DNA from: Streptomyces sp. H27-H5
GTDB lineage: Bacteria > Actinomycetota > Actinomycetes > Streptomycetales > Streptomycetaceae
Assembly: GCF_026627505.1 (NCBI RefSeq)
Contig: NZ_JAPNLK010000037.1
Location: forward strand, 1-64,000
Reading direction: 5' to 3'
DNA length: 64,000 nucleotides
A program made the translations under genes and the position numbers. This document shows, piece after piece, positions 8,686 through 15,871 of this stretch (its first letter is position 1; the number at the start of each line of letters is the position of its first letter). Below the pieces are notes generated by a model. The model was not told where the DNA came from. It saw only the letters and a program-made list of their open reading frames with translations, and did no database searches.

Positions 8686-8726
8686 GGGCGCCGCCCGACG
8701 CGTCGCGAACGTGTCGGGCGGCGCCC
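8686..8726 (-). terminator. Long hairpin terminator downstream of the 61-residue ORF
   Basis: Arms 8686-8703 and 8709-8726 pair over 18 positions with a single G-T mismatch around the loop CGCGA. It begins 17 bases past the stop of the small gene at 8743 and is symmetric enough to act in both directions. Confidence 0.65.
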
Positions 8727-8742
8727 GGTCGGGAGGCGCGCG

Positions 8743-8928
8743 CTACGGGAGGTAGCGTTCCAGCGCCGCCGGACCCTCCTTTTCGATCATCTGACGCGCT
8801 TTTTCGAGCCGCTCCGGAGTCGGCTCCTGGCCGCGCGCCATCACAAGGTCCTCAGGGTCGAACGGACGCTCCGCCCCGGTGTAGAGGTGGGCCGGTCGGC
8901 TGGGCCGCTGGTCCGATTCACTGTCCAT
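8743..8928 (-). CDS. Small conserved-type protein, 61 residues
   Basis: A charged, soluble 61-residue protein starting MDSESDQRPSRPAHLYTGAE and ending LEKARQMIEKEGPAALERYLP. The C-terminal half is predicted to be an amphipathic helix. It is real by its GGAGGAGG ribosome-binding site 6 bases from the ATG, its codon bias and its downstream terminator. No domain is recognised and there is no cysteine, membrane segment or signal. It lies 110 bases downstream of the YdcF-type gene on the same strand and may be co-transcribed. Confidence 0.7.
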   Translation of the reverse strand: MDSESDQRPSRPAHLYTGAERPFDPEDLVMARGQEPTPERLEKARQMIEKEGPAALERYLP

Positions 8929-9038
8929 CGCGTACCTCCTCCAGTGCCCCCTGGCCCCCATCCTCCGGCGCCATCCCCATGAACGCACGTCGGCCCGGCC
9001 GGGGCCCCGAAACCGGCCGCCCCGCCCTCGTCTCCCGA

Positions 9039-10058
9039 CTAGCCGGCCAGCAGCGTCAGCAGCGCCCCGAAGGCGAAGAGCGTGCCGCAGACCGTCAGGT
9101 TGACGCCCTTGTGCTCCACGAACACGGCGACGAACTCGCGGATCGTGGCGCTCGGCCAGAAGTACGCGGCCGTCGGGGAACCCAGCACCTGGCCGTTGAC
9201 CCCGACCTTGCGGGCCATCATGGCCGCGCGGAAGGCGTGGAAGTTGTTGGTGACCACCACGCAGCGGTAGTCCGCCTTCCCCTCTTCCATGATGGTCCTG
9301 CTGAAGGTGAGGTTCTCCTCCGTCGTGCGGGAGCGGTCCTCCAGCACGACGTGGTCCGCCGGCACGCCCTCCGCGATCAGCCAGTCGGCCATCGCCCGGG
9401 CCTCCGCGACCTCCTCGTTCGACCCCTTGCCCCCCGAGGGCAGCAGCAGCGGGGCGGTGCCGCCGCGGGCGCACTGGGCCACGTAGATCCGCAGGCCCTT
9501 GCGCAGCCGGGAGGCCAGCAGCGGGGGCACCCGGTCCCCGCAGACGAGGCCGGAGCCGAGCATCACCACGTAGTCGACGTCGCCGCGCACCCGGATCCGC
9601 CCGTAGAGGTAGGCGTAGGCGAGGAAACAGACGAAGAGGAACGAGACGTACACCGCGATCATGATGACCATGGCGGTCATCCCGGCCACCTTGGTCGAGC
9701 CGCTCGCCATCGCGACGGCCGCCAGCGCGAGCACCGCGAAGATCGCCAGACCGGCCAGCAAGGACAGCAGGTTGCCCGGGCTGCGGCCTTCCTTGCGCAC
9801 CATCGTCACCCCGTTGGCGACGAGGAAACAGGCGAGGGCGACGACCCCGACGACCGGCACCAGGAACACCGCGACCGCGACGATCTTCGCGAGCGTGTCG
9901 GGGAGGTGCGTGAGTTGGAACAGCAGGGCCATCGCCAGGCTGATGAAGGTGAGCCCGAGGAGGACCGCGTTGCGAAATCGCCGCCGGTCCTCCCGCACAC
10001 TCGCACAGAAGAAGACAAACAAGAGGGCTGCGGGGGCGAAGGCGAGCATGCCGCTCAT
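9039..10058 (-). CDS. YdcF/SanA-type (DUF218) membrane protein
   Basis: A 339-residue membrane protein with about five hydrophobic segments in the first 155 residues, then a DUF218 domain (about 160-305), then a final membrane helix. DUF218 hallmarks are visible: DYVVMLGSGLVCGDRVPPLLASR, LLLPSGGKGSNEEVAEARAM, the VVLEDRSRTTEEN segment and VVVTNNFHAFRAAMMAR. In E. coli, SanA/ElyC members affect envelope integrity and peptidoglycan precursor metabolism; the actinobacterial role is unknown. The start lies 22 bases downstream of the stop of the D-aminoacylase gene on the same strand, without a clear ribosome-binding site, so read-through expression is likely. Confidence 0.85.
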   Translation of the reverse strand: MSGMLAFAPAALLFVFFCASVREDRRRFRNAVLLGLTFISLAMALLFQLTHLPDTLAKIVAVAVFLVPVVGVVALACFLVANGVTMVRKEGRSPGNLLSLLAGLAIFAVLALAAVAMASGSTKVAGMTAMVIMIAVYVSFLFVCFLAYAYLYGRIRVRGDVDYVVMLGSGLVCGDRVPPLLASRLRKGLRIYVAQCARGGTAPLLLPSGGKGSNEEVAEARAMADWLIAEGVPADHVVLEDRSRTTEENLTFSRTIMEEGKADYRCVVVTNNFHAFRAAMMARKVGVNGQVLGSPTAAYFWPSATIREFVAVFVEHKGVNLTVCGTLFAFGALLTLLAG

Positions 10059-10080
10059 CGTAAGCGGCTCAATTGAACCG

Positions 10081-11646
10081 TCAGCGGCCGGAATGCGGCG
10101 TCCGTCGTACCGAACGCCCGGCCAGGACGTCGGTCCTGCGACCGTCCCGCATCACGAAACGCCCGTCGATCAGGACGTGCGGGATCCCGGTCGGCAGCAC
10201 CCGCGGACGTGCGTACGTGGACCCGGCCGCGACCGTGTCCGGATCGAAGAGGACCAGGTCCGCCCGGTACCCGACCCGCACCAGCCCCCGGTCGGGCAGG
10301 CGCAGCCGGGCCGCCGGCCGGCCCGCGAGGTGCGCCACGCACTCCTCCAGGGTGAGCACCCCCAGCTCGCGCACGTAGCGCCCCAGGTAGTGGGGGAAGG
10401 TGCCGTACGCCCGGGGGTGCGGCTTCGCGCCGCGCAGGATGCCGTCCGAGCCGCCGGTGTGGGCGGGGTGCCGCATGATCGCGCGGACGTTCTCCTCGTG
10501 CCCCACGTGCTGGAGGATCGTCGGCCGCAGCCGGTCTCCCCGCAACAGCCGCCGGGCGGCGTCCCAACCGGTGACGCGCGTGCCGACGTACGCGTCGAAG
10601 GCGGGATCGCCGACACCCGAGATCTCGATCGTCGCCCAGTCCACGGGAACCCCGTGGCAGCCGTCCGCGCCCTCCACCTCCAGCGCGTACCGGATTCGCT
10701 CGGCCTCGGCGTCGTCCGCGAGCCGGGCGAGGACCGCCTCGGGCCCGCCCGCGTTCGCCCAACTCGGGAGCAGGGCGACGAGGGTCGTACAGCCGGCGGT
10801 GTACGGATAGGTGTCGAGGGTGATGTCGCAGCCGTCGGCCAGCGCCGCGTCGAGGAGGTCCAGCAGCTCCCCGGCCCGGCCCTCGTTCTCGTCGAAGTTC
10901 ATGGTGGCGTGCGCGAGGTGCAGGGCGCAGCCGGCCCCGCGGGCCAGCTCGACCATCTCGGCGTAGGCGGCGAGCGCCCCGTGCCCGTACGAGCGGTGGT
11001 GCGGGCAGTAGTAGCCGCCGTACGAGGCCACCACCGCGCACAGCTCGGCCAGTTCGGCGCCGGACGCGTACATGCCGGGGGTGTAGGTCAGCCCGGAGGA
11101 CATCCCCACGGCGCCCTGCGCGAGGCCCTCGGCGACGAGCGCGCGCATCCGGTCGAGCTCGGCCGGGGTCGCGGGACGGTCGTCCCAGCCGAGCACCGTC
11201 GCGCGCACGGTGCCCTGGGGCACGAGGTAGGCGGCGTTGACCGCGATGCCCCGGTCGAGGCGGTCGAGGTAGCCGCCGACGTCGCGCCAGTCGAAGTCGA
11301 CGTCGTCGCCCGGGCCGTTCCACCCGGCGATCGCGGCCCGCACCTCGCCGCGGGTGCGGTCGTCGACGGGTGCGTAGGACAGGCCGTCCTGGCCGAGCAC
11401 CTCCAGGGTCACGCCCTGGGCGACCTTCGCGCCGTGGTCCGGGTCGCGGAGCAGCGCGAGGTCGCTGTGCGCGTGCATGTCGACGAACCCGGGGGCGAGG
11501 GCCAGGCCGTGCGCGTCGAGGGTCTCGCGGCCGGTGCCGAGCTTCCCGATCGCGGCGACGCGGCCCTCGTGCACGCCCACGTCCGCGAGGTACGAGGGCC
11601 CGCCCGTGCCGTCGACGACGCGGGCCCCCCGGATGACGAGGTCCAC
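10081..11646 (-). CDS. N-acyl-D-amino-acid deacylase (amidohydrolase superfamily)
   Basis: A 521-residue metal-dependent hydrolase that should release free D-amino acids from N-acyl forms (some relatives are N-acyl-D-glutamate or aspartate deacylases). The N-terminal beta sandwich VDLVIRGARVVDGTG leads into the metal-binding PGFVDMHAHSDL (His58, His60). YYCPHHRSYGHG, HLAHATMN, LQHVGHEENVRAIM and GSDGILRGAKPHPRAYG provide the other family blocks. The GTG start lies only 2 bases past the stop of the upstream gene, implying translational coupling with the D-amino-acid dehydratase-like enzyme. Exact acyl-amino-acid substrate is not determinable. Confidence 0.9.
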   Translation of the reverse strand: MDLVIRGARVVDGTGGPSYLADVGVHEGRVAAIGKLGTGRETLDAHGLALAPGFVDMHAHSDLALLRDPDHGAKVAQGVTLEVLGQDGLSYAPVDDRTRGEVRAAIAGWNGPGDDVDFDWRDVGGYLDRLDRGIAVNAAYLVPQGTVRATVLGWDDRPATPAELDRMRALVAEGLAQGAVGMSSGLTYTPGMYASGAELAELCAVVASYGGYYCPHHRSYGHGALAAYAEMVELARGAGCALHLAHATMNFDENEGRAGELLDLLDAALADGCDITLDTYPYTAGCTTLVALLPSWANAGGPEAVLARLADDAEAERIRYALEVEGADGCHGVPVDWATIEISGVGDPAFDAYVGTRVTGWDAARRLLRGDRLRPTILQHVGHEENVRAIMRHPAHTGGSDGILRGAKPHPRAYGTFPHYLGRYVRELGVLTLEECVAHLAGRPAARLRLPDRGLVRVGYRADLVLFDPDTVAAGSTYARPRVLPTGIPHVLIDGRFVMRDGRRTDVLAGRSVRRTPHSGR

Positions 11647-11648
11647 GA

Positions 11649-12929
11649 CTAGAAGAAGGTGCGCACGTAGTCGGTGACCGTGCCGTCGGCCTCCACGACC
11701 GGGATCAACGGCCACTTCTCGAAGATGGTGCACGGGTGCGACATGCCGAGCGCCACCCAGTCGCCGACCCGGACGTCCTCGGCGGAGTCCGTCTCCAACC
11801 AGGCGTGCTGGTCGGACAGTTTGACGACCCGGACGCCGGTGGCCGGGCGCTCGGTCCCGTCGAGGGCGTCGCGCACCAGCTCCGCCTCGGGCAGCCCGAG
11901 GTCGTAGGCGACGTCGCGCTTGCCCGCGTTGACGAAGGCCTGGGTGGGGGAGGGCCGGGAGACCACCTGGGCCCACAGGCGGAACGCGGGACGCAGCCCG
12001 CCCTCCTCCGGGACCCGGTTGAAGGGGGTGAGGCGGGTGTACCAGCCGTGGTCGTGCGAGACGTACGCGCCGGAGCGCAGCAGCTTCAGGACGGGCCGCG
12101 ACAGCTCCGGGATCGCGGCGAAGACGTCCGCGACGGCGTCGAACCAGGCGGAGCCGCCGGCGCTGACGACGATCTCCTCGACGTCCGGGGCGAACCGGCC
12201 CGCCTTGTCGAACGCGACCGCGAGGTCGGTGAGCCGGCGCAGGTAGGCGTGGACGCGGTCGGGGTCGGCGTCGGGGACCTCCGCCTCGTAGCCGGCGACG
12301 CCGACGAGGCGCAGCGTGTCGGTCTGGGCGACGGCGTCCGCGACGGCGTGGCAGTCCTCGTCGGTGCGGGCGCCGGTACGGGCCCCCTCGCCGGCGCCGA
12401 GCTCCACGACCACGTCGACGACGGCCGGCCGGCCGCGCAGGGCGCGGTCCATCAGCTGGACGCCGCGCACGGAGTCGACGTAGCAGACGAACCGGAAGTC
12501 GGGGTCGGCGGCGAGTTCGTCGGCCACCCAGGCCAGGGCCGCGGGGTCGACGAGTTCGTTGGCGAGGAAGATCCGCCCGATGCCGAAGGCGCGGTAGACG
12601 CGGGCCTGGTGCGGCACGGCGGCGGTGATGCCCCAGGCGCCGTGCTCCAACTGGCGGTGGAACAACTGGGGGGCCATGCAGGTCTTGCCGTGCGGGGCGA
12701 AGGACAGGTGGTGGCGCTCGGCGTAGGTCTCCAGCGCCGCCAGGTTGTGGGCGAGGGCGTCCGCGTCGAGGGTGAGGACGGGGGTGGTGAACCCGCCGGT
12801 GTGCAGGTTCCGGCGTTCGGCCGCGAGCTGCCCGACGGTGAGGGAGGCGCGTTCGGCGTCCGGGGGGAGACCCTTGAACCGGTGGTCGACCGGCTCGTCG
12901 GCCAGACGTCGGACTGCTTCGCTGCCCAT
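11649..12929 (-). CDS. D-serine dehydratase-like / D-threonine aldolase-like PLP enzyme (fold type III)
   Basis: A 426-residue enzyme with an alanine-racemase-like N-terminal barrel and a C-terminal metal-binding domain. Lys82 in FAPHGKTCMAPQLF is the expected PLP lysine. The C-terminal MSHPCTIFEKW carries the His398/Cys400 pair that binds zinc in eukaryotic-type D-serine dehydratases and D-threonine aldolases. Such enzymes deaminate D-serine-like substrates to keto acids and ammonia through 2-aminoacrylate intermediates. First gene of a two-gene operon with the D-aminoacylase, divergent from the IclR regulator and its RidA partner. Dehydratase rather than aldolase activity is inferred from RidA nearby. 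Confidence 0.85.
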   Translation of the reverse strand: MGSEAVRRLADEPVDHRFKGLPPDAERASLTVGQLAAERRNLHTGGFTTPVLTLDADALAHNLAALETYAERHHLSFAPHGKTCMAPQLFHRQLEHGAWGITAAVPHQARVYRAFGIGRIFLANELVDPAALAWVADELAADPDFRFVCYVDSVRGVQLMDRALRGRPAVVDVVVELGAGEGARTGARTDEDCHAVADAVAQTDTLRLVGVAGYEAEVPDADPDRVHAYLRRLTDLAVAFDKAGRFAPDVEEIVVSAGGSAWFDAVADVFAAIPELSRPVLKLLRSGAYVSHDHGWYTRLTPFNRVPEEGGLRPAFRLWAQVVSRPSPTQAFVNAGKRDVAYDLGLPEAELVRDALDGTERPATGVRVVKLSDQHAWLETDSAEDVRVGDWVALGMSHPCTIFEKWPLIPVVEADGTVTDYVRTFF

Positions 12930-12943
12930 ACGGAATCCTCTCG

Positions 12944-12971
12944 CGTTGCGTGTGACGCAACGTGCGTTGCG
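12944..12971. promoter_or_regulatory. Triple half-site operator between the D-amino-acid operon and iclR
   Basis: CGTTGCGT-GTG-ACGCAACG (12944-12962) is a perfect 8-3-8 palindrome. Its right arm also forms a second one, CGCAACG-TG-CGTTGCG (12956-12971). Three alternating half-sites thus lie 15 bases upstream of the dehydratase start and about 120 bases upstream of iclR, the usual place for an IclR-family operator controlling both directions. Confidence 0.7.
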
Positions 12972-13091
12972 GGTGGTGCCTGTGGCTGTCTAACATCCCG
13001 GATGACGACGGGTCAACGGTGTCGGTTCCGTTCCCCTCCGTTCCCCCCGCCGCGGGAGCCGCGTCGGAGGCCCGCTACGAGAGGACACGGC

Positions 13092-13886
13092 GTGAGCCAA
13101 TCGGTGGAGCGGGCCCTGCGGATCCTCCCCGTCCTGGCCCGGGGCCCCGCCGGCCTCGGCGAGGTCGCCGAGGACCTCGGCGTGCACAAGAGCACCGCCC
13201 TGCGACTGCTGCGCACCCTGCACGAACAGGGCTTCGTGTACCGGCAGCAGGACGGCCGCTACCGCCTCGGCGCCCGCATCTTCGCGCTCGCCGCCGAGGC
13301 CATCGAGAACCTCGACATCCGCGGGATCGCCCACCCGCACCTGGTCGAGCTGAACCGGCTCACCGGCCACACCGTGCACCTCGCCCTCCACCAGGACGAC
13401 GAGGTCGTGTACGTCGACAAGGTCGACAGCCGCTACCCGGTGCGCATGTACTCCCGCATCGGCAGGCCCGTCCCGCTCACCGTCGCCGCCGTCGCCAAAC
13501 TCCTCCTCGCCGACCTGCCCGAGGCCGAACGGCGGGCGCTGGCCGACCGGATCGAGTACCCGGCGTACACCGCCCGCTCCACCCCCGACGCGCAGACCTT
13601 CCTGCGCGAGCTGGACCTCGTGCGGCAACAGGGCTGGGCCACCGACTTCGGCGGTCACGAGGAGTCCATCAACTGCGTCGGCGCGCCCGTGCGCGGACCG
13701 GACGGGCGGGTCGTCGCCGCCATGTCGGTCTCCGCCCCCACCGTGGTGGTCGGCGCCGACGCACTGCTCGAACTGCTGCCCCTGGTGCGCCGCAGCGCCG
13801 ACGCGATCAGCCGCGAGTACTCGGGCTCCGCCCGGGACCCGGACCAGGACCTCGTACAGGAACCCGCACAGGAGGACACGCCGTGA
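13092..13886 (+). CDS. IclR-family transcriptional regulator
   Basis: A 264-residue regulator. The N-terminal winged helix-turn-helix (about 1-62) reads SQSVERALRILPVL..LGEVAEDLGVHKSTALRLLRTL, the standard IclR arrangement. The C-terminal GAF-like effector domain (about 75-250) has DFGGHEESINCVGAPVRGPDG and MSVSAPT near its end, as in the family. The GTG start is preceded by GAGAGGA. It is divergent from the D-amino-acid operon with a palindromic operator between them, and overlaps ridA by GTGA. It most likely represses D-amino-acid catabolism until a substrate or product binds; the effector is unknown. Confidence 0.92.
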   Translation: MSQSVERALRILPVLARGPAGLGEVAEDLGVHKSTALRLLRTLHEQGFVYRQQDGRYRLGARIFALAAEAIENLDIRGIAHPHLVELNRLTGHTVHLALHQDDEVVYVDKVDSRYPVRMYSRIGRPVPLTVAAVAKLLLADLPEAERRALADRIEYPAYTARSTPDAQTFLRELDLVRQQGWATDFGGHEESINCVGAPVRGPDGRVVAAMSVSAPTVVVGADALLELLPLVRRSADAISREYSGSARDPDQDLVQEPAQEDTP

Positions 13887-14293
13887 CCGACAAGATCGCC
13901 ATCACCCCCGACACCCACACCACGCCGCCCGCCAGGTTCTCGCACGGCGTGCGCAAGGGGAACCTGCTCCAGGTCGCCGGCCAGGTCGGCTTCCTCCCGC
14001 ACGTCGAGGGGCAGCCGCCGACCCCCGCCGGGCCCACCCTGCGCGCCCAGACCCTCCAGACGCTGGAGAACGTCCGCTCCGTGCTGGAGGCGGGCGGCGC
14101 GAGCTGGGACGACGTGATGATGATCCGCGTCTACCTGACCGACACGGACCACTTCGGCGAGATGAACGCGCTCTACAACGCCTACTTCGAGGAGCAGGGC
14201 CTGAAGCAGGCCCCGGCCGCCCGCACCACCGTGTACGTGGGGCTGCCCGCCGGGCTGCTGATCGAGATCGACGCGCTGGCCGTCCTCGGCTGA
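13883..14293 (+). CDS. RidA family (YjgF/YER057c/UK114) protein
   Basis: A 136-residue protein of the family that hydrolyses reactive 2-aminoacrylate/imine intermediates released by PLP enzymes. Family blocks include GNLLQVAGQVGFLP, LRAQTLQTLENVRSVLEAGGASWDDVMMIRVYLTD and the C-terminal TTVYVGLPAGLLIEIDALAV. The arginine of the signature is taken by Arg221-equivalent RTTVYVGL near residue 113. The GTG start overlaps the iclR stop (GTGA), with GGAGGA 6 bases upstream, so the two are made together. Placement beside a D-serine-dehydratase-like enzyme fits a detoxification role exactly. Confidence 0.92.
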   Translation: MTDKIAITPDTHTTPPARFSHGVRKGNLLQVAGQVGFLPHVEGQPPTPAGPTLRAQTLQTLENVRSVLEAGGASWDDVMMIRVYLTDTDHFGEMNALYNAYFEEQGLKQAPAARTTVYVGLPAGLLIEIDALAVLG

Positions 14294-14350
14294 CGCGGGC
14301 CGCGCAGGGCCGAGGCGCACGGCCCGCGGCCTCGGGGCCGACGCGCGGGA

Positions 14351-14379
14351 GGGGCGCCCCCCTGGCGGTGGGGCGCCCC
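14351..14379. terminator. Bidirectional hairpin between convergent ridA and carboxypeptidase genes
   Basis: GGGGCGCCCC occurs at 14351-14360 and again at 14370-14379; because the word is self-complementary the two copies can pair with each other around CCTGGCGGT. No T tract. Position between converging stops supports a terminator. Confidence 0.5.
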
Positions 14380-14403
14380 CGTCGGGGTGGACCGGCGGTC
14401 ACG

Positions 14404-15744
14404 TCACTGCGTGCAGTACTGCGCTTCCTTGCCGATCGAGCGGTACATGCAGTCCGCGTTCTCCAGGAGTTGCAGCACGGCGTCCTTGTTGCGCGCCGTC
14501 TCCCGGTCGATCACCTCGTCGGGCGGGTAGAAGCCGCCCCCGCCCCCGGACTCGGACGGGTACATCTCGAAGGTGTAGGAGAAGATGCGCTGGTTGCCCC
14601 ACAGCCAGTCGTCGATCGTCCCGTCGGTGATGTACAGGTCGCTCGACTGCTCCGGCGTGTAGCCGTTGCTGTTGGCCATGCTCGTGCCGATCTTCTTGTA
14701 CGCCGCCAGGTCGTCGGCGCTCAGACCGGGCGCGGTGTCGTTGTACGTCCACCCGAACGGCCACAGCACCAGCTCGCTGTAGGTGTGGAAGTCGATGGCG
14801 GCCTTGATCTGCTGCTTGCCGCCCACGATCCGGCTGCGGACGAAGTCGGACACCACCTTGACCTCGGGCGCGGAGGACGCGGCGGCCCCCCGGTAGGTCT
14901 CGGAGCTCTTGCTGCCGCTGGAACCGCCGCAGCAGCCCCACTTGTAGTCCCAGTTGCGGTTCAGGTCGGTGCCCACGTACGAGGAGCCGGAGTTCGGCTG
15001 CCGGTTCTTGCGCCAGGAGCGGTAGGAACCGGTGGCGATGTCGTACTCGCCGCCGTCCGGGTTGAGGTCGGGGATGATCCAGATCTCGCGGCCGTTGACG
15101 GCGTTGGTGACGCGGGAGTCGGTGCCGTACTTGGAGCCGAACTCCTTGAGCAGGTACAGGGCCATCTCGACCGTGAGGTGCTCACGGGCGTGCTGGTGGT
15201 GGGTGAAGAGCACCTCGGGTTCGGCCTCGTCGGTCGCGACGTTGTCACTGATCTTGATCGCGATCAGGTCCCGGCCCTGGTACGACTTCCCGATGACCTT
15301 CTTGCTCATGATCCCGGGGTACTGGGCGATGCGCTGGTCGATCTCCGCGTTCGCCTCGGCGTAGTTGTGGTACTTCGAGTCGGCGGACGGGAAGTCCATC
15401 GGGCTCGCCGCGACGCCGCGCTCGGAGCGGTCGGGCGGACCCGGCAGCGCGGTGAGCTTGTAGCCGAGGGCGCGCAGGCTCTTGGCCTGCATCGGGTCGG
15501 CGCTGACGACCACCGAGCGGGCGTCCACCTCGTCGATGGAGGCGCCCGTGCGGAGCAGGGCGGTGCGCTCGACGGCCGTGGCCGGCCCCTGGATCTCGTA
15601 CTGGACGATCGCCTCGTCCTGGGTGGCGGTCGAGGGGGTGGGTGGGGTGGATGCCGTCGCGCTCAGGCCGTAGGCGGGTGCGCCGAGGGCGAGCGCCAGC
15701 AGGGCCGCCGTGACGGCGGCCCTCCGGCGGGTGTGGAGCCGCAT
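14404..15744 (-). CDS. Secreted zinc carboxypeptidase, M14 family
   Basis: A 446-residue exported metallopeptidase that removes C-terminal residues. It has a twin-arginine-rich signal region (MRLHTRRRAAVTAALLALAL, cleavage near residue 27-32), a propeptide-like domain to about 115, then the M14 domain. Zinc ligands are His185 and Glu188 in HQHAREH and the histidine of AAIDFHTYSE. DLNRNWDY supplies the substrate-binding Asn-Arg pair, and the glutamate in YTFEMYP is the catalytic base. WGCCGG and the C-terminal cysteines suggest disulphides. The start at MRLHTRR has AGGAG with 5-base spacing; a longer reading lacks it. Secreted peptidase next to a chitinase suggests a nutrient-scavenging neighbourhood. 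Confidence 0.93.
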   Translation of the reverse strand: MRLHTRRRAAVTAALLALALGAPAYGLSATASTPPTPSTATQDEAIVQYEIQGPATAVERTALLRTGASIDEVDARSVVVSADPMQAKSLRALGYKLTALPGPPDRSERGVAASPMDFPSADSKYHNYAEANAEIDQRIAQYPGIMSKKVIGKSYQGRDLIAIKISDNVATDEAEPEVLFTHHQHAREHLTVEMALYLLKEFGSKYGTDSRVTNAVNGREIWIIPDLNPDGGEYDIATGSYRSWRKNRQPNSGSSYVGTDLNRNWDYKWGCCGGSSGSKSSETYRGAAASSAPEVKVVSDFVRSRIVGGKQQIKAAIDFHTYSELVLWPFGWTYNDTAPGLSADDLAAYKKIGTSMANSNGYTPEQSSDLYITDGTIDDWLWGNQRIFSYTFEMYPSESGGGGGFYPPDEVIDRETARNKDAVLQLLENADCMYRSIGKEAQYCTQ

Positions 15745-15871
15745 GCGTTCTCCTGGGTGGGAGGTGGGGGTGCCGTGCGGACGCGCACAGCGTGCTCTCA
15801 TGGCATGTCCGGGTCAAGAATTCGAACCGGCCAATGTGACCGGTATCCACGGCCACCCCCACCCCTACCGC

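Larger units (their letters stand above)
8315..8742. other. Intergenic region upstream of alaA
   Basis: About 430 bases with no complete gene. The part next to alaA (8315-8480) should hold its promoter. A reverse-strand reading frame (8503-8685) shows coding-like codon use but no start and may be a gene remnant. A long terminator hairpin (8686-8726) closes the region. Confidence 0.5.

Noticed and set aside
10081..12996. Apparent 971-residue fusion of D-aminoacylase with upstream sequence
   Set aside because: The N-terminal part is an out-of-frame shadow of the dehydratase-like gene; the stop of that gene and the GTG start of the deacylase lie 2 bases apart in different frames.
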